NCBI GenBank assembly: GCA_947496535.1
Contig: CANMDE010000002.1
Span: 775,172-839,171 of the forward strand
Reading direction: 5' to 3'
DNA: 64,000 nucleotides
Source of the DNA: an uncultured Paracoccaceae bacterium
Lineage (GTDB): Bacteria; Pseudomonadota; Alphaproteobacteria; Rhodobacterales; Rhodobacteraceae
Shown here: in pieces, positions 35,933-44,439 of the stretch
Layout of the letters: every line of letters begins with the position of its first letter
How positions within the stretch are numbered: position 1 is the first letter of the stretch
Program-made: the position numbers and the translations under genes
The notes under the pieces: model-generated
Told to the model about the DNA's origin: nothing
The model's database searches: none
Seen by the model: only the letters and a program-made list of their open reading frames with translations

Positions 35933-37549
35933 TCAGTCCTGAATGAAATCCCAAACCTTGGAAATCACGACTGACCCTTCTCCTACGGCAGAGGCGACCC
36001 GCTTAATCGATCCAGCCCGCACATCGCCAACGGCGAAAATCCCATCATGCGAGGTTTCATATTGTGTCTCCTGGCCAACGCTTTGACCAGTCTGCACAAA
36101 ACCCTTTTCATCCAATGCAACAAGGCCGGACAACCAGGCGGTGTTTGGCGCCGCGCCCGCCATTATAAAGGCCGCGCGTGCATCAATATCACGATGCAGA
36201 CCCGCTGCCTTATCGTGGACGGTGACTCTCTCCAAATGGCCGTCACCGTGAAGTGCTGCAATCTCGGTTCGATAATGGATCGTAATGGCGGGATCGGCCT
36301 GGAGCCGGGACAAAAGGTAATCCGACATAGACGCTGCCAGGCTCTCTCCGCGTACCAAAACGTGGACATGTCCCGCAGTACGCGACAAATACATCGCTGC
36401 TTGCCCGGCGGAATTACCGCCACCAACCACAATCGCGTCGGTGTCCCGGCAGTATCGAGCCTCGATTTCGGTGGCGGCATAGTAAACGCCGGCACCTTCG
36501 AGCGTTTCTAGCTGATCAATTGGCAACCGGCGATATTGGACACCGGTCGCCACGACGACAGCCTTTGCACAAACCTCTTCGCCGTCATCCAGCTGCGCAC
36601 AAAAGACCCCGTCATCACGCCGCATCAGCGATTGCACCCGGCGCGGCACAGCAAATTGCGTGCCAAATTTCATGGCTTGAACCTCGCCCCGCCAAACCAG
36701 ATCGCCCCCGGATATTCCGGTAGGGAAACCCATATAGTTTTCAATCCGTGACGACGTTCCGGCCTGCCCACCGATAGTGAGATCTTCTACAACTAAGGCG
36801 CAAAGCCCTTCCGCTCCGGCATAGACCCCGGCAGCCACCCCTGCAGGACCGCCACCCACAATAAGAACATCGAACACGCAATCATCACGCACCGCAATGT
36901 CCAAACCTAAAAGCTGAGCGATCTTAAGCGGCGTGGGATCGGGGACAACGTCATGTTTACCAAAGATAACCGCAGGTTTCGTCGTCCCGATATTGCAGGA
37001 ATGGGCCACCTTTTCGGCCTCATGCTCCCCGAGTGTCAGGCTGCGAAATGGAATGCGATTACGCCCCGCAAAAGCAGCTATCTGCCTGATTTTCCGATCT
37101 TCCTCTGCCCCGATCAGTGTGAGACTTGCCTCTCCGCTCTCAAGAAGGCGACGGCGGCGGGCCGCAAAGACGGTGATAACGATATCAGACAGTTCTGGTA
37201 TCCGGCTCATCAAATCCAACATTGGTTCGCGATCAACCGTGATAATCGTCGAAGGCTCCATGCAGCGGGCACCCATCATGGCTTTGCCGCCGGAAAGAAA
37301 GCTGATTTCGCCGAAAAACTGCGTCGGACCAAGATGTGCATTGCCATAGCGCCCGCCCGTGCGTGGATCGACCGCCTCGACCGCGCCCTCGACGACGTAA
37401 TGAAAAGTCACTGCTGGGTGCCCGGGGAGTTGGAGCATCTCCCCCTTGTCGAGTTTGCGTTCAACCCCAATTTTGAGCATCTCGTCGACATGGCTATCGT
37501 GCAACGGGGTGCGAACCATGGTGGTAAGGTCTTCGGCAAGTCTTTCCAC
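35933..37549 (-). CDS. cNMP-binding / glutaredoxin-like / thioredoxin-reductase-like fusion
   Basis: 538 residues in three parts. A cyclic-nucleotide-binding fold (about 10-135) is followed by a small thioredoxin-like section (about 150-215), then a TrxB-type flavoprotein (about 225-538) with FAD loop GGGPAGVAAG, NADPH loop GGGNSAGQA and terminal GDVRAGS. The catalytic CxxC of thioredoxin reductase is missing: the site reads EARYCRDTD with one Cys. GTG start at 37549 has AGGAG upstream. A perfect inverted repeat covers part of that site. Confidence 0.85.
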   Translation of the reverse strand: MERLAEDLTTMVRTPLHDSHVDEMLKIGVERKLDKGEMLQLPGHPAVTFHYVVEGAVEAVDPRTGGRYGNAHLGPTQFFGEISFLSGGKAMMGARCMEPSTIITVDREPMLDLMSRIPELSDIVITVFAARRRRLLESGEASLTLIGAEEDRKIRQIAAFAGRNRIPFRSLTLGEHEAEKVAHSCNIGTTKPAVIFGKHDVVPDPTPLKIAQLLGLDIAVRDDCVFDVLIVGGGPAGVAAGVYAGAEGLCALVVEDLTIGGQAGTSSRIENYMGFPTGISGGDLVWRGEVQAMKFGTQFAVPRRVQSLMRRDDGVFCAQLDDGEEVCAKAVVVATGVQYRRLPIDQLETLEGAGVYYAATEIEARYCRDTDAIVVGGGNSAGQAAMYLSRTAGHVHVLVRGESLAASMSDYLLSRLQADPAITIHYRTEIAALHGDGHLERVTVHDKAAGLHRDIDARAAFIMAGAAPNTAWLSGLVALDEKGFVQTGQSVGQETQYETSHDGIFAVGDVRAGSIKRVASAVGEGSVVISKVWDFIQD

Positions 37550-37560
37550 GGGTGATGTCT

Positions 37561-37583
37561 CCTATATTCCTTTAGAATATAGG
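37561..37583 (-). promoter_or_regulatory. Perfect 9-bp inverted repeat overlapping the ribosome-binding site
   Basis: CCTATATTC (37561-37569) and GAATATAGG (37575-37583) pair perfectly with a five-base loop. On the minus strand the distal arm includes AGG of the AGGAG site of the flavoprotein gene. It may be a DNA operator or an RNA hairpin that hides the ribosome-binding site. Confidence 0.5.
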
Positions 37584-37659
37584 GCGAAGAACCAAAAGGT
37601 TAACGGTATGGGCAGACAATTCAGCAACGGTGAAAACCAACCACATTCGGGTGATCTTG

Positions 37660-39174
37660 TTACGCTGACATTTCGGACGCAAGGAACGCTTCGGGATCGT
37701 CTACCTCGACCAGCCGCCGCCGCTCTATCTGCCAGAACCGGTTGCCGACATTACGGATGAAACTGCGATCATGGCTGACCAACAAACAGGCAGCGCCATG
37801 GGCGGTCAGCTCATGCTCCAACGCTTCTTGTCCCTCGATATCGAGATGATTGGTCGGCTCGTCCAACAGATAAAAATTCGGCTTCGCCAGTCGTAGTATC
37901 AGCATTGCCAGCCGCGCCTTTTGTCCGCCCGACAAAGCGCCAAGCGGCGTGTCCTGCATCTGGATATTCACGCCAACCCCGGCAAGAAGTCCGCGCGCCC
38001 GCTGGTCGCCCACGTCAAACTGCCCCGCCACTGCTGTCATCGGGGTGTCGGCATCATCAAGCTGGCCCAGATGCTGGTCGGAATACCCTTCGACAATTGT
38101 TGGGGCGCATTTGATAGCCGACAATTCATCTGCCAAAGCGCGATGAATCATTTTGATTAGCTGCGTTTTGCCGGTTCCGTTGGTCCCTAGCAAAACGATC
38201 CGGTCGCCGGGGACAATCCATTTCTGTCCAGTCTGATAAAGTGCTTGGCCGTCCGGCGTTGTTACCTCCGCATCATCCAAAGCAATCAACGCCTTGGCAT
38301 GCGTCCCGGAATTGGTCAGCCTGATCTCGCCCGCGCCATGTTCCTGATGGGCGGGCCTCGCGGTCGCCTCGATCTTTGCGGCACGTTCATTCAACTGCTT
38401 GGTTTTGTTCACTAAAAGGTCCGAGCCGGAATTGATCCCAATATTCTTCAGTTTGGCTGCCTTTTTGCGCAACTGACTGGCCTTGTTGATGTCATTGGCA
38501 AAGCGACGTTCATCAGCGGCATCGGCTTCATCCAATGCGGCCCGGGCTTGTGTGAATGGCAGTTGGAACACCCGCAACCGTTCGGCACGCAAGAACAGCG
38601 TGCGGTTGGTGACGGCATCAAGGAAAGCACGGTCATGAGACGTGATCACGACCGGCACCTCACGGGGAAGAGCCGTTAACCATTCTTGCAACAATCCGAT
38701 CCGATGCAGATCCAGATGGTTCGTTGGCTCATCTAAAAGCAATACATCCGGTTCATTGATCCAGATCGAGGCGAGCATCGCCGTTCGCTGCCATCCCCCG
38801 CTCAGCTCTTCCACGGGCTTTTGCTGCAACTCATATGGTACTTTCAAATCGTCCAGCACGATATCCACGCGCCAGCCTTCATACTCCGCCTGCTCGGACG
38901 GGAGGGCGGCGAGAACCATGTCGTAAAGGGTCAACTCGAGTGCCTCGGATGGGACGTTTTGCGGAACATGCCCCACGCGTAGGCCACGGGTGCGCGTGAT
39001 CTCACCCGTGGTTTGCTCAAACGTGCCCGCAATGCAGCCCAGCAAAGTGGATTTCCCCCGCCCATTGGCAGCGACAAGGCCGATACGGTCGCCCTTTGAA
39101 ACGGTCAGGTTCAGATCAGTAAAAAGCGGATCGCCAATGGTGACGCCCAAAGCATTGATATTAATGATTGTCAT
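37660..39174 (-). CDS. ABC-F family ATPase (Uup/EttA-like)
   Basis: 504 residues with two nucleotide-binding domains and no membrane helices. Walker A sites AANGRGKST (about 37) and GTNGTGKTQ (about 330), signatures LSGGWQ and LSGGQKARLA, and a charged interdomain linker (about 225-280). ABC-F proteins act on the ribosome, often in stalled translation or antibiotic protection. The exact subfamily is uncertain. Confidence 0.87.
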   Translation of the reverse strand: MTIININALGVTIGDPLFTDLNLTVSKGDRIGLVAANGRGKSTLLGCIAGTFEQTTGEITRTRGLRVGHVPQNVPSEALELTLYDMVLAALPSEQAEYEGWRVDIVLDDLKVPYELQQKPVEELSGGWQRTAMLASIWINEPDVLLLDEPTNHLDLHRIGLLQEWLTALPREVPVVITSHDRAFLDAVTNRTLFLRAERLRVFQLPFTQARAALDEADAADERRFANDINKASQLRKKAAKLKNIGINSGSDLLVNKTKQLNERAAKIEATARPAHQEHGAGEIRLTNSGTHAKALIALDDAEVTTPDGQALYQTGQKWIVPGDRIVLLGTNGTGKTQLIKMIHRALADELSAIKCAPTIVEGYSDQHLGQLDDADTPMTAVAGQFDVGDQRARGLLAGVGVNIQMQDTPLGALSGGQKARLAMLILRLAKPNFYLLDEPTNHLDIEGQEALEHELTAHGAACLLVSHDRSFIRNVGNRFWQIERRRLVEVDDPEAFLASEMSA

Positions 39175-39186
39175 GTCGGTCTCGGA

Positions 39187-39272
39187 TCAAACAAAGGGGC
39201 CGCATCGCGGCATAAAGGGCAGACCGTGGGGCGCTTGGCCCTGACCTAGCCCTGCAAACGGATTTGCAGGGC
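39187..39272 (-). promoter_or_regulatory. Leader candidate for the ABC-F gene
   Basis: Within the 303-base gap upstream of the ABC-F gene, read on the minus strand: a perfect hairpin with ten-base arms (39249-39272, loop CGGA), then an eight-codon ORF from ATG 39213 to TGA 39187 encoding MPRCGPFV. Inside that ORF lies a GCCGC/GCGGC hairpin (39199-39211), followed on the minus strand by CCCTTTG. This is a plausible translation-dependent attenuator; no ribosome-binding site for the mini-ORF is clear. The rest of the gap (39273-39477) shows nothing beyond an AGATCG/CGATCT inverted repeat near 39443. Confidence 0.35.
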
Positions 39273-39477
39273 GTGGCGGGGACCGTGCTGAAGTCGGCGG
39301 ATTATACGCATGCTCAGCTTGTGCCCTCCCGTTGTTGGTGTTGACCGATGGTGCAACGGTAAATCTCGTTCCTAGGGTGGGTCAAGACCTACCGTACATC
39401 CAACCATTGACCGCAAACGCTGCAATCACGAAACTCAACATCAGATCGTTCGATCTGAAAAGGACAAGGAGCATGAT

Positions 39478-39873
39478 ATGCTGAAAGGTTCCTGCCACTG
39501 CGGTGCGGTCAGTTGGACTTTCGATGGAGAGCCAGAAACCGCCACTGCCTGCAACTGCACAGTATGCCGAAGATATGGGACGCTCTGGGCATATGATTGG
39601 GTGGATGAGCGCATTACGACGTCTGGCGAAACCTCTGCCTATCTACGGGGCGACCGGGAGCTTGGCTTTCACTTTTGTGCCGCATGCGGCTGCGTGACGT
39701 GGTGGCGCGGGGTAAAGCCAAACTCCGACGGGCGCACCCGCATAGCCGTGAACCTGCGCATGACCGAGGAGCCGGATGCGATAGCGCATGTGCCCATCCG
39801 CCACTTTGACGGGCTGGGAAAGTTCGAGGAAATGGAGCGCGACCAGCGATGCGTGGTAGATATGTGGTTCTGA
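39478..39873 (+). CDS. GFA/CENP-V family zinc protein
   Basis: 131 residues with the CHCG start (GSCHCGAV), CNCTVC and CAACGC zinc ligands of the glutathione-dependent formaldehyde-activating fold. The enzymatic role is not established for most members. AAGGAG lies before the ATG. Converges with dinB. Confidence 0.88.
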   Translation: MLKGSCHCGAVSWTFDGEPETATACNCTVCRRYGTLWAYDWVDERITTSGETSAYLRGDRELGFHFCAACGCVTWWRGVKPNSDGRTRIAVNLRMTEEPDAIAHVPIRHFDGLGKFEEMERDQRCVVDMWF

Positions 39874-39891
39874 CGGGTGTCCAGACCCATA

Positions 39892-41145
39892 TTACCTCAA
39901 AGCACGTCCCTTGATAATCGCATCCGCCCCGAACTTTTCACGGATGCGGTCGGCGGCCCTTTCCGCCTCGGCCCGTTTGCCCGCTTCGGGGTCAAGCAAA
40001 TCACCTTCGCGATCGGCGTCACGGTTCGATGTAATCTCGGACAACCCCACACCCAATAACCGATATGGCCCCCTGTCTCCCACCTGATCGAACAGCCCGC
40101 GCGCGGTCCGGTAGATCGTGTCAGCAATCTGCGTCGGGTGCCTTAGGCTCTGGCGCTTTGAGATCAGTTTGAAATCCGATGTCTTCAGCTTCAACGCCAC
40201 TACCCGCCCGGCCTTGTCCTTTGCTTTTGCCCGTGCGCTGACCTTTTCAGCCATCCGCCAAATATGGCCATCAAGGATATCGACGCTGGCGGTGTCTTCG
40301 TTGAATGTTGTCTCATTCGACAGGGTCTTGACCGGCGTATGCGCCGAAATCCGACGACCATCTTCACCACGGGCAAGCGAATAAAGCCGCTCGCCCATTC
40401 CGCCGAACCGGTCATGCAGATCGCGCCTGTCCCAGCGCAGAAGATCGTCAAAGGTGCGAATGCCCGCATTGTCCAAACTTGCCTGCGCTGCTGGTCCGAT
40501 CCCCCAGATCAGGCGTACGGGCCTGGGGCGCAGAAACGAGGTCGTCTCTTCCTTGCCGATAATCGAAAAGCCACGCGGTTTGTCGAGGTCAGAGGCGACT
40601 TTGGCGAGGAACTTGTTGTGCGACAGCCCGATCGATCCCGTCAGCCCCAACTCATCGCTCATCCGCTTGACCAAACGGGCAAGCATCACGGCAGGTGGAG
40701 CGCCATGCAATCGTGCGGTGCCGGTCAGGTCCATGAAAGCTTCATCCAGCGACAGTGGCTCAACGACTGGCGTCAGCTCATCCATCATCGCCCGGATCGC
40801 GCGCGAGGCTTCGACATATGCATCGAACCTGGGGCGAACCACGACGGCTTCGGGGCAAAGTTTCAAAGCCTTGAACATCGGCATTGCTGATTTGACGCCC
40901 TTGATACGTGCGACATAGCAGGCAGTTGAGACAACACCCCGCCTTCCACCACCGATAATCACCGGCTTGTCAGCCAATTCAGGATTGTCGCGCTTTTCGA
41001 CGCTGGCATAGAATGCATCGCAATCCATATGGGCGATAGACAGCGCAAACAGCTCCTTATGCCGGGTCACCCGTGGACTGCGGCATCGCGGGCAGCGAGG
41101 CTCGCTGTCAAAGGTAGTCAGACAATCGCGGCAAAGGGCTTGCAT
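39892..41145 (-). CDS. dinB: DNA polymerase IV with N-terminal zinc ribbon
   Basis: Y-family translesion polymerase, about 417 residues. ATG 41145 starts MQALCRDC; the first 25 residues hold two CxxC pairs (CRDC, CPRC), a zinc ribbon common in Rhodobacteraceae DinB. The polymerase core follows with HMDCDAFYASVE (metal Asp) and SLDEAFMDLT (catalytic Asp-Glu), then the little-finger domain. The C-terminus lacks a clear clamp-binding peptide. Divergent from the Nudix gene. Confidence 0.93.
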   Translation of the reverse strand: MQALCRDCLTTFDSEPRCPRCRSPRVTRHKELFALSIAHMDCDAFYASVEKRDNPELADKPVIIGGGRRGVVSTACYVARIKGVKSAMPMFKALKLCPEAVVVRPRFDAYVEASRAIRAMMDELTPVVEPLSLDEAFMDLTGTARLHGAPPAVMLARLVKRMSDELGLTGSIGLSHNKFLAKVASDLDKPRGFSIIGKEETTSFLRPRPVRLIWGIGPAAQASLDNAGIRTFDDLLRWDRRDLHDRFGGMGERLYSLARGEDGRRISAHTPVKTLSNETTFNEDTASVDILDGHIWRMAEKVSARAKAKDKAGRVVALKLKTSDFKLISKRQSLRHPTQIADTIYRTARGLFDQVGDRGPYRLLGVGLSEITSNRDADREGDLLDPEAGKRAEAERAADRIREKFGADAIIKGRALR

Positions 41146-41170
41146 GTTTGCAGAATAGGGGCAGAACGAT

Positions 41171-41611
41171 ATGAGAACAACGGGTCCGCATAATGGTGCG
41201 AAAGTGGCATTGTTTCTTGGTGATCGTATCATCAGCATCTTACGTGATGATGACCCTGGTATTCCATTTCCAGATATGTGGGATCTACCCGGAGGCGGTC
41301 GAGAAAATGGCGAAACGCCATTTGAAACGCTGGCCCGTGAATTGCACGAAGAGCTTGGTTTGGTCTTGCCTGCCGATGCGGTCACTTGGCGGCGTGCTTT
41401 TCCCTCCAACACTAATCCAGAACAATGGAATGCGTTCTTTGTCGCTCAAATGCCTTCCGATGCCCTTGGTGACATTATCTTTGGCAACGAGGGTCAACGC
41501 TGGGCGCTCTATAGCTTGGATGCCTTTCTAACTTTGGACAATGTCGTCCATTATTATGCGCCGCGGCTGACATTATGGCTAAAGGAAACCGGCGGTTTGC
41601 CCGAAAGTTAA
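41171..41611 (+). CDS. Nudix hydrolase
   Basis: 146 residues with a complete Nudix box (G-x5-E-x7-REL-x-EELGL, about residues 40-62). Hydrolyses a nucleoside diphosphate linked compound; substrate unknown. Only 25 bases separate it from divergent dinB, which may hint at shared damage-linked control (nucleotide pool cleaning beside a translesion polymerase). Confidence 0.9.
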   Translation: MRTTGPHNGAKVALFLGDRIISILRDDDPGIPFPDMWDLPGGGRENGETPFETLARELHEELGLVLPADAVTWRRAFPSNTNPEQWNAFFVAQMPSDALGDIIFGNEGQRWALYSLDAFLTLDNVVHYYAPRLTLWLKETGGLPES

Positions 41612-41689
41612 GCACGTATTGAATTCATGGTGAGTATGAAGTGAATTCATTTGCCTCATGCGCCAAGTTCTCGTAAGTTTCCAATAGGA

Positions 41690-41885
41690 AACACGCCGAC
41701 CGGGAGAGCACGGTCAAGGTCGTCGCCGAAGGAGCAACTGCCCCGGTCACTCTCAGGCAAAAGGACCGGTTGGAGTGCAACACGCCGGAGAGTGGCCATA
41801 CAGGTCCGCCGAAGGAGCAAGCCGCGCTAAGATGTGGTGAATCTCTCAGGCTCAAAAACGGCGGGGGCGATGGTGCAGGTGCACC
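41690..41885 (+). ncRNA. Tandem glycine riboswitch
   Basis: Two consecutive glycine aptamers. The first (about 41699-41768) has GGGAGAGC, CGCCGAAGGAGCAA and CACTCTCAGGCAAAAGGACC; the second (about 41784-41865) repeats GCCGAAGGAGCAA and ATCTCTCAGGCTCAAAAAC. These are the conserved cores of each domain. A small palindrome GGTGCA-GG-TGCACC at 41872-41885 follows and is the likely expression platform, just before the dadA ribosome-binding site. It implies glycine controls the downstream oxidase. Confidence 0.93.
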
Positions 41886-41902
41886 TTTGGCGGAGCAGAG
41901 CC

Positions 41903-43153
41903 ATGACACATATTGCCGTTCTTGGTGCCGGGATTACAGGCGTCACCACAGCTTATTCACTGATGAAACGCGGGTTTGATGTGACGGTGTTCGACCGTCA
42001 ACGTTATTGCGCGATGGAGACGAGCTTTGCCAATGGCGGGCAGCTCAGCGCGTCGAACGCCGAGGTGTGGAACCAGTGGTCTACCGTCCTGAAAGGCATC
42101 AAATGGATGCTGCAATCGGATGCGCCCCTATCGGTCAACCCACGTCCTTCATGGCACAAAGTCAGCTGGATGGCCGAATTCCTAGCCAATATACCCAAAT
42201 ACAAGACCAACACCGTTCAGACTGCGCGTCTGGCAGTCGCCGCCCGTGAAGGCCTGCTAGAAATGGCCGACCGCGCCGGGATCGACTTTGATTTCAGCCC
42301 GGCAGGCATCCTGCATTTTTACAAAACTCAAGGTGATCTGGATCATGCGCGCCGCGTGACCGGCCTTTTGGGGCAGGGCGGGTTGCAGCGTCGGGAGCTT
42401 ACGCCGGATGAGGTTCTGGCCAAAGAACCGACTTTGCGCGGTGACATTATTGGTGGCTTCTGGACCGAAAGCGACAGCACCGGCGATATTCACAAATTCA
42501 CTGTTGGGTTGGCAGAATGGCTCGAAAAACAAGGTGTGACCTTTGAAATGGGCTACGCGGTCGAGGACATTCATGCTGATGCGGCGGGAGTCACCGTCCA
42601 AGCCGAGAAAGAAAAGCACTTTGACGCAGTTGTCGTTTCGGCCGGTATCGGCTCGCGCAAGATGGCCAAGGCGCTGGGCGACCGCGTGAATATCTATCCG
42701 GTCAAAGGCTATTCTATGACCGTCAATCTTCTGGACGAGGCGAGCCAGAACGGCGCTCCAACCGTCTCGCTGCTCGACGACAAAGCAAAAATCGTGACAT
42801 CTCGGCTGGGCCGCAATCGGTTCCGCATTGCGGGCACAGCCGAATTCAACGGTGAAAATCGGGATATTCGGGCGGATAGGGTCAAGCCGCTTGTGGATTG
42901 GTGCGAAAACCACTTCCCTGACGTTAGTACCGAAAGCGTCGTGCCGTGGGCGGGGCTGCGCCCGATGATGCCAAATATGATGCCGCGCGTGGGTGCGGGG
43001 CGGCATGAACGTGTGTTCTACAACACAGGCCACGGGCACCTTGGCTGGACCCTCTCTGCCGCAACGGCAGACGTTGTGGGAAATGTTGTTTTACAAAGGC
43101 TTAACAAAAAATTCAATAAAAGTATACAACAGCATACATTGAAAACAACCTGA
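41903..43153 (+). CDS. DadA-like D-amino acid dehydrogenase / glycine oxidase-type flavoprotein
   Basis: 416 residues, FAD-dependent DAO superfamily. N-terminal FAD loop VLGAGITGVTTAY and the DadA-type segment YPVKGYSMTV (about 265-275), plus a GHGHLGWT section near the C-terminus that contacts flavin. Oxidises D-amino acids or glycine to the imino acid. The tandem glycine riboswitch upstream suggests glycine as substrate or signal. ATG 41903 is chosen; upstream GTG codons fall in the riboswitch. The last 18 codons are AT-rich and add a basic tail. Confidence 0.87.
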   Translation: MTHIAVLGAGITGVTTAYSLMKRGFDVTVFDRQRYCAMETSFANGGQLSASNAEVWNQWSTVLKGIKWMLQSDAPLSVNPRPSWHKVSWMAEFLANIPKYKTNTVQTARLAVAAREGLLEMADRAGIDFDFSPAGILHFYKTQGDLDHARRVTGLLGQGGLQRRELTPDEVLAKEPTLRGDIIGGFWTESDSTGDIHKFTVGLAEWLEKQGVTFEMGYAVEDIHADAAGVTVQAEKEKHFDAVVVSAGIGSRKMAKALGDRVNIYPVKGYSMTVNLLDEASQNGAPTVSLLDDKAKIVTSRLGRNRFRIAGTAEFNGENRDIRADRVKPLVDWCENHFPDVSTESVVPWAGLRPMMPNMMPRVGAGRHERVFYNTGHGHLGWTLSAATADVVGNVVLQRLNKKFNKSIQQHTLKTT

Positions 43154-43194
43154 CAGATGCTTATCTATTCATCACAACAAAGAGGGATAGATAC

Positions 43195-44088
43195 ATGCCG
43201 ATAGAGCAATTGATTGGGGAATTTTTAGGGCAGAACATCGTGTTTCTGCTGTTGGCGGTCTTCATCGTCGTCTGCATTCTGGCAGGCGTCAGGATCGTGC
43301 CGCAGTCAGAGAAATTCGTGGTGGAACGTCTGGGACGTTTGCGGGCTGTTCTCGGGCCTGGCATCAACTTCATCGTGCCGTTTCTGGACCGTGTGCGCCA
43401 TCGCGTATCGATCCTTGAACGCCAGTTGCCATCCATGACGCAGGACGCAATCACATCCGATAACGTGCTGGTTCAGGTCGAGACATCGGTTTTCTACCGC
43501 ATCATCGAGCCGGAAAAGACCGTTTACCGTATCCGTGATGTGGATGCCGCGATTTCAACCACCGTAGCCGGGATTGTCCGGTCAGAAATCGGCCGTATGG
43601 AATTGGACCAAGTTCAGGCCAACCGTGCGACATTGATCGATGCGGTCCGCGAACAGGTCGCCCAGCAGGTTGATGATTGGGGTATCGAAGTTACCCGCGC
43701 CGAAATCCTCGACGTGAACCTTGATGCCGCGACCCGTGCCGCCATGTTGCAACAGCTGAACGCCGAACGTGCGCGTCGTGCGCAGGTTACAGAAGCAGAA
43801 GGTCAGAAACGCGCGGTCGAGCTGCAATCAGATGCAGAACTCTATGCTGCTGAACAAGACGCCAAGGCGCGCCGTGTGCTCGCTGATGCAGAAGCCTACG
43901 CTACACAAGTGGTTGCCGTGGCCATCGCTGAAAACGGGCTCGAGGCCGCGCAGTATCAGGTTGCGCTGAAACAGGTCGAAGCTTTGCAAAAGCTGGGTGA
44001 TGGTCAGGGTAACCAAACCGTAGTGTTGCCGGCTAATGCGCTCGACGCTTTTGGTAACGCATTTAGTATGCTGAAAGGACGAAGCTGA
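43195..44088 (+). CDS. SPFH/stomatin protein (QmcA-like)
   Basis: 297 residues: one N-terminal membrane helix (about 15-37), Band-7 domain (about 40-200) and a coiled coil rich in Ala, Glu and Gln (about 200-270). Forms membrane scaffolds that modulate proteases such as FtsH. Its stop overlaps the ATG of the NfeD-like gene, the standard pairing. Confidence 0.92.
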   Translation: MPIEQLIGEFLGQNIVFLLLAVFIVVCILAGVRIVPQSEKFVVERLGRLRAVLGPGINFIVPFLDRVRHRVSILERQLPSMTQDAITSDNVLVQVETSVFYRIIEPEKTVYRIRDVDAAISTTVAGIVRSEIGRMELDQVQANRATLIDAVREQVAQQVDDWGIEVTRAEILDVNLDAATRAAMLQQLNAERARRAQVTEAEGQKRAVELQSDAELYAAEQDAKARRVLADAEAYATQVVAVAIAENGLEAAQYQVALKQVEALQKLGDGQGNQTVVLPANALDAFGNAFSMLKGRS

Positions 44089-44360
44089 TGTTACTTTGGA
44101 CGGAATGGTGGGTCTGGATGTCTGGGGCCCTCATCCTTGCCACGCTAGAGGTGCTGGCGCCCGGATACATCTTTCTGGGCTTCGCCATCGGGGCCGCAGT
44201 GATGGGGCTGCTGATCTTGCTGGGAATCTCTGCCAAGGGGTTGGCACTGACGCTGGTAATCTTCGCCATGCTGTCGTTGATCTCCTACCTTGTAATGCGC
44301 AAGGTCTTTGGCCTCCGGACAGGCCAGGTGAAAATCTGGGACACGGATATTAACGATTGA
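44088..44360 (+). CDS. Short NfeD-like membrane protein
   Basis: 90 residues, three membrane helices starting WTEWWVWMSGALILATLEVLAPG (family hallmark up to the conserved LE-L-PG). The C-terminal OB-fold of longer NfeD is missing, as in the short NfeD1b type. Pairs with the SPFH protein encoded just upstream. Confidence 0.85.
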   Translation: MLLWTEWWVWMSGALILATLEVLAPGYIFLGFAIGAAVMGLLILLGISAKGLALTLVIFAMLSLISYLVMRKVFGLRTGQVKIWDTDIND

Positions 44361-44439
44361 CCTAAATTAACGATTGAGAGGTGGCCTGCGTGATAATCAT
44401 GCGGGCCATTTCTATTTGCGCGGCAGAAGTCAAATGCAC

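Noticed and set aside
43163..43194. ATCTAT/ATAGAT inverted repeat before the SPFH gene
   Set aside because: Six-base A/T stem with a long loop; weak and probably chance.
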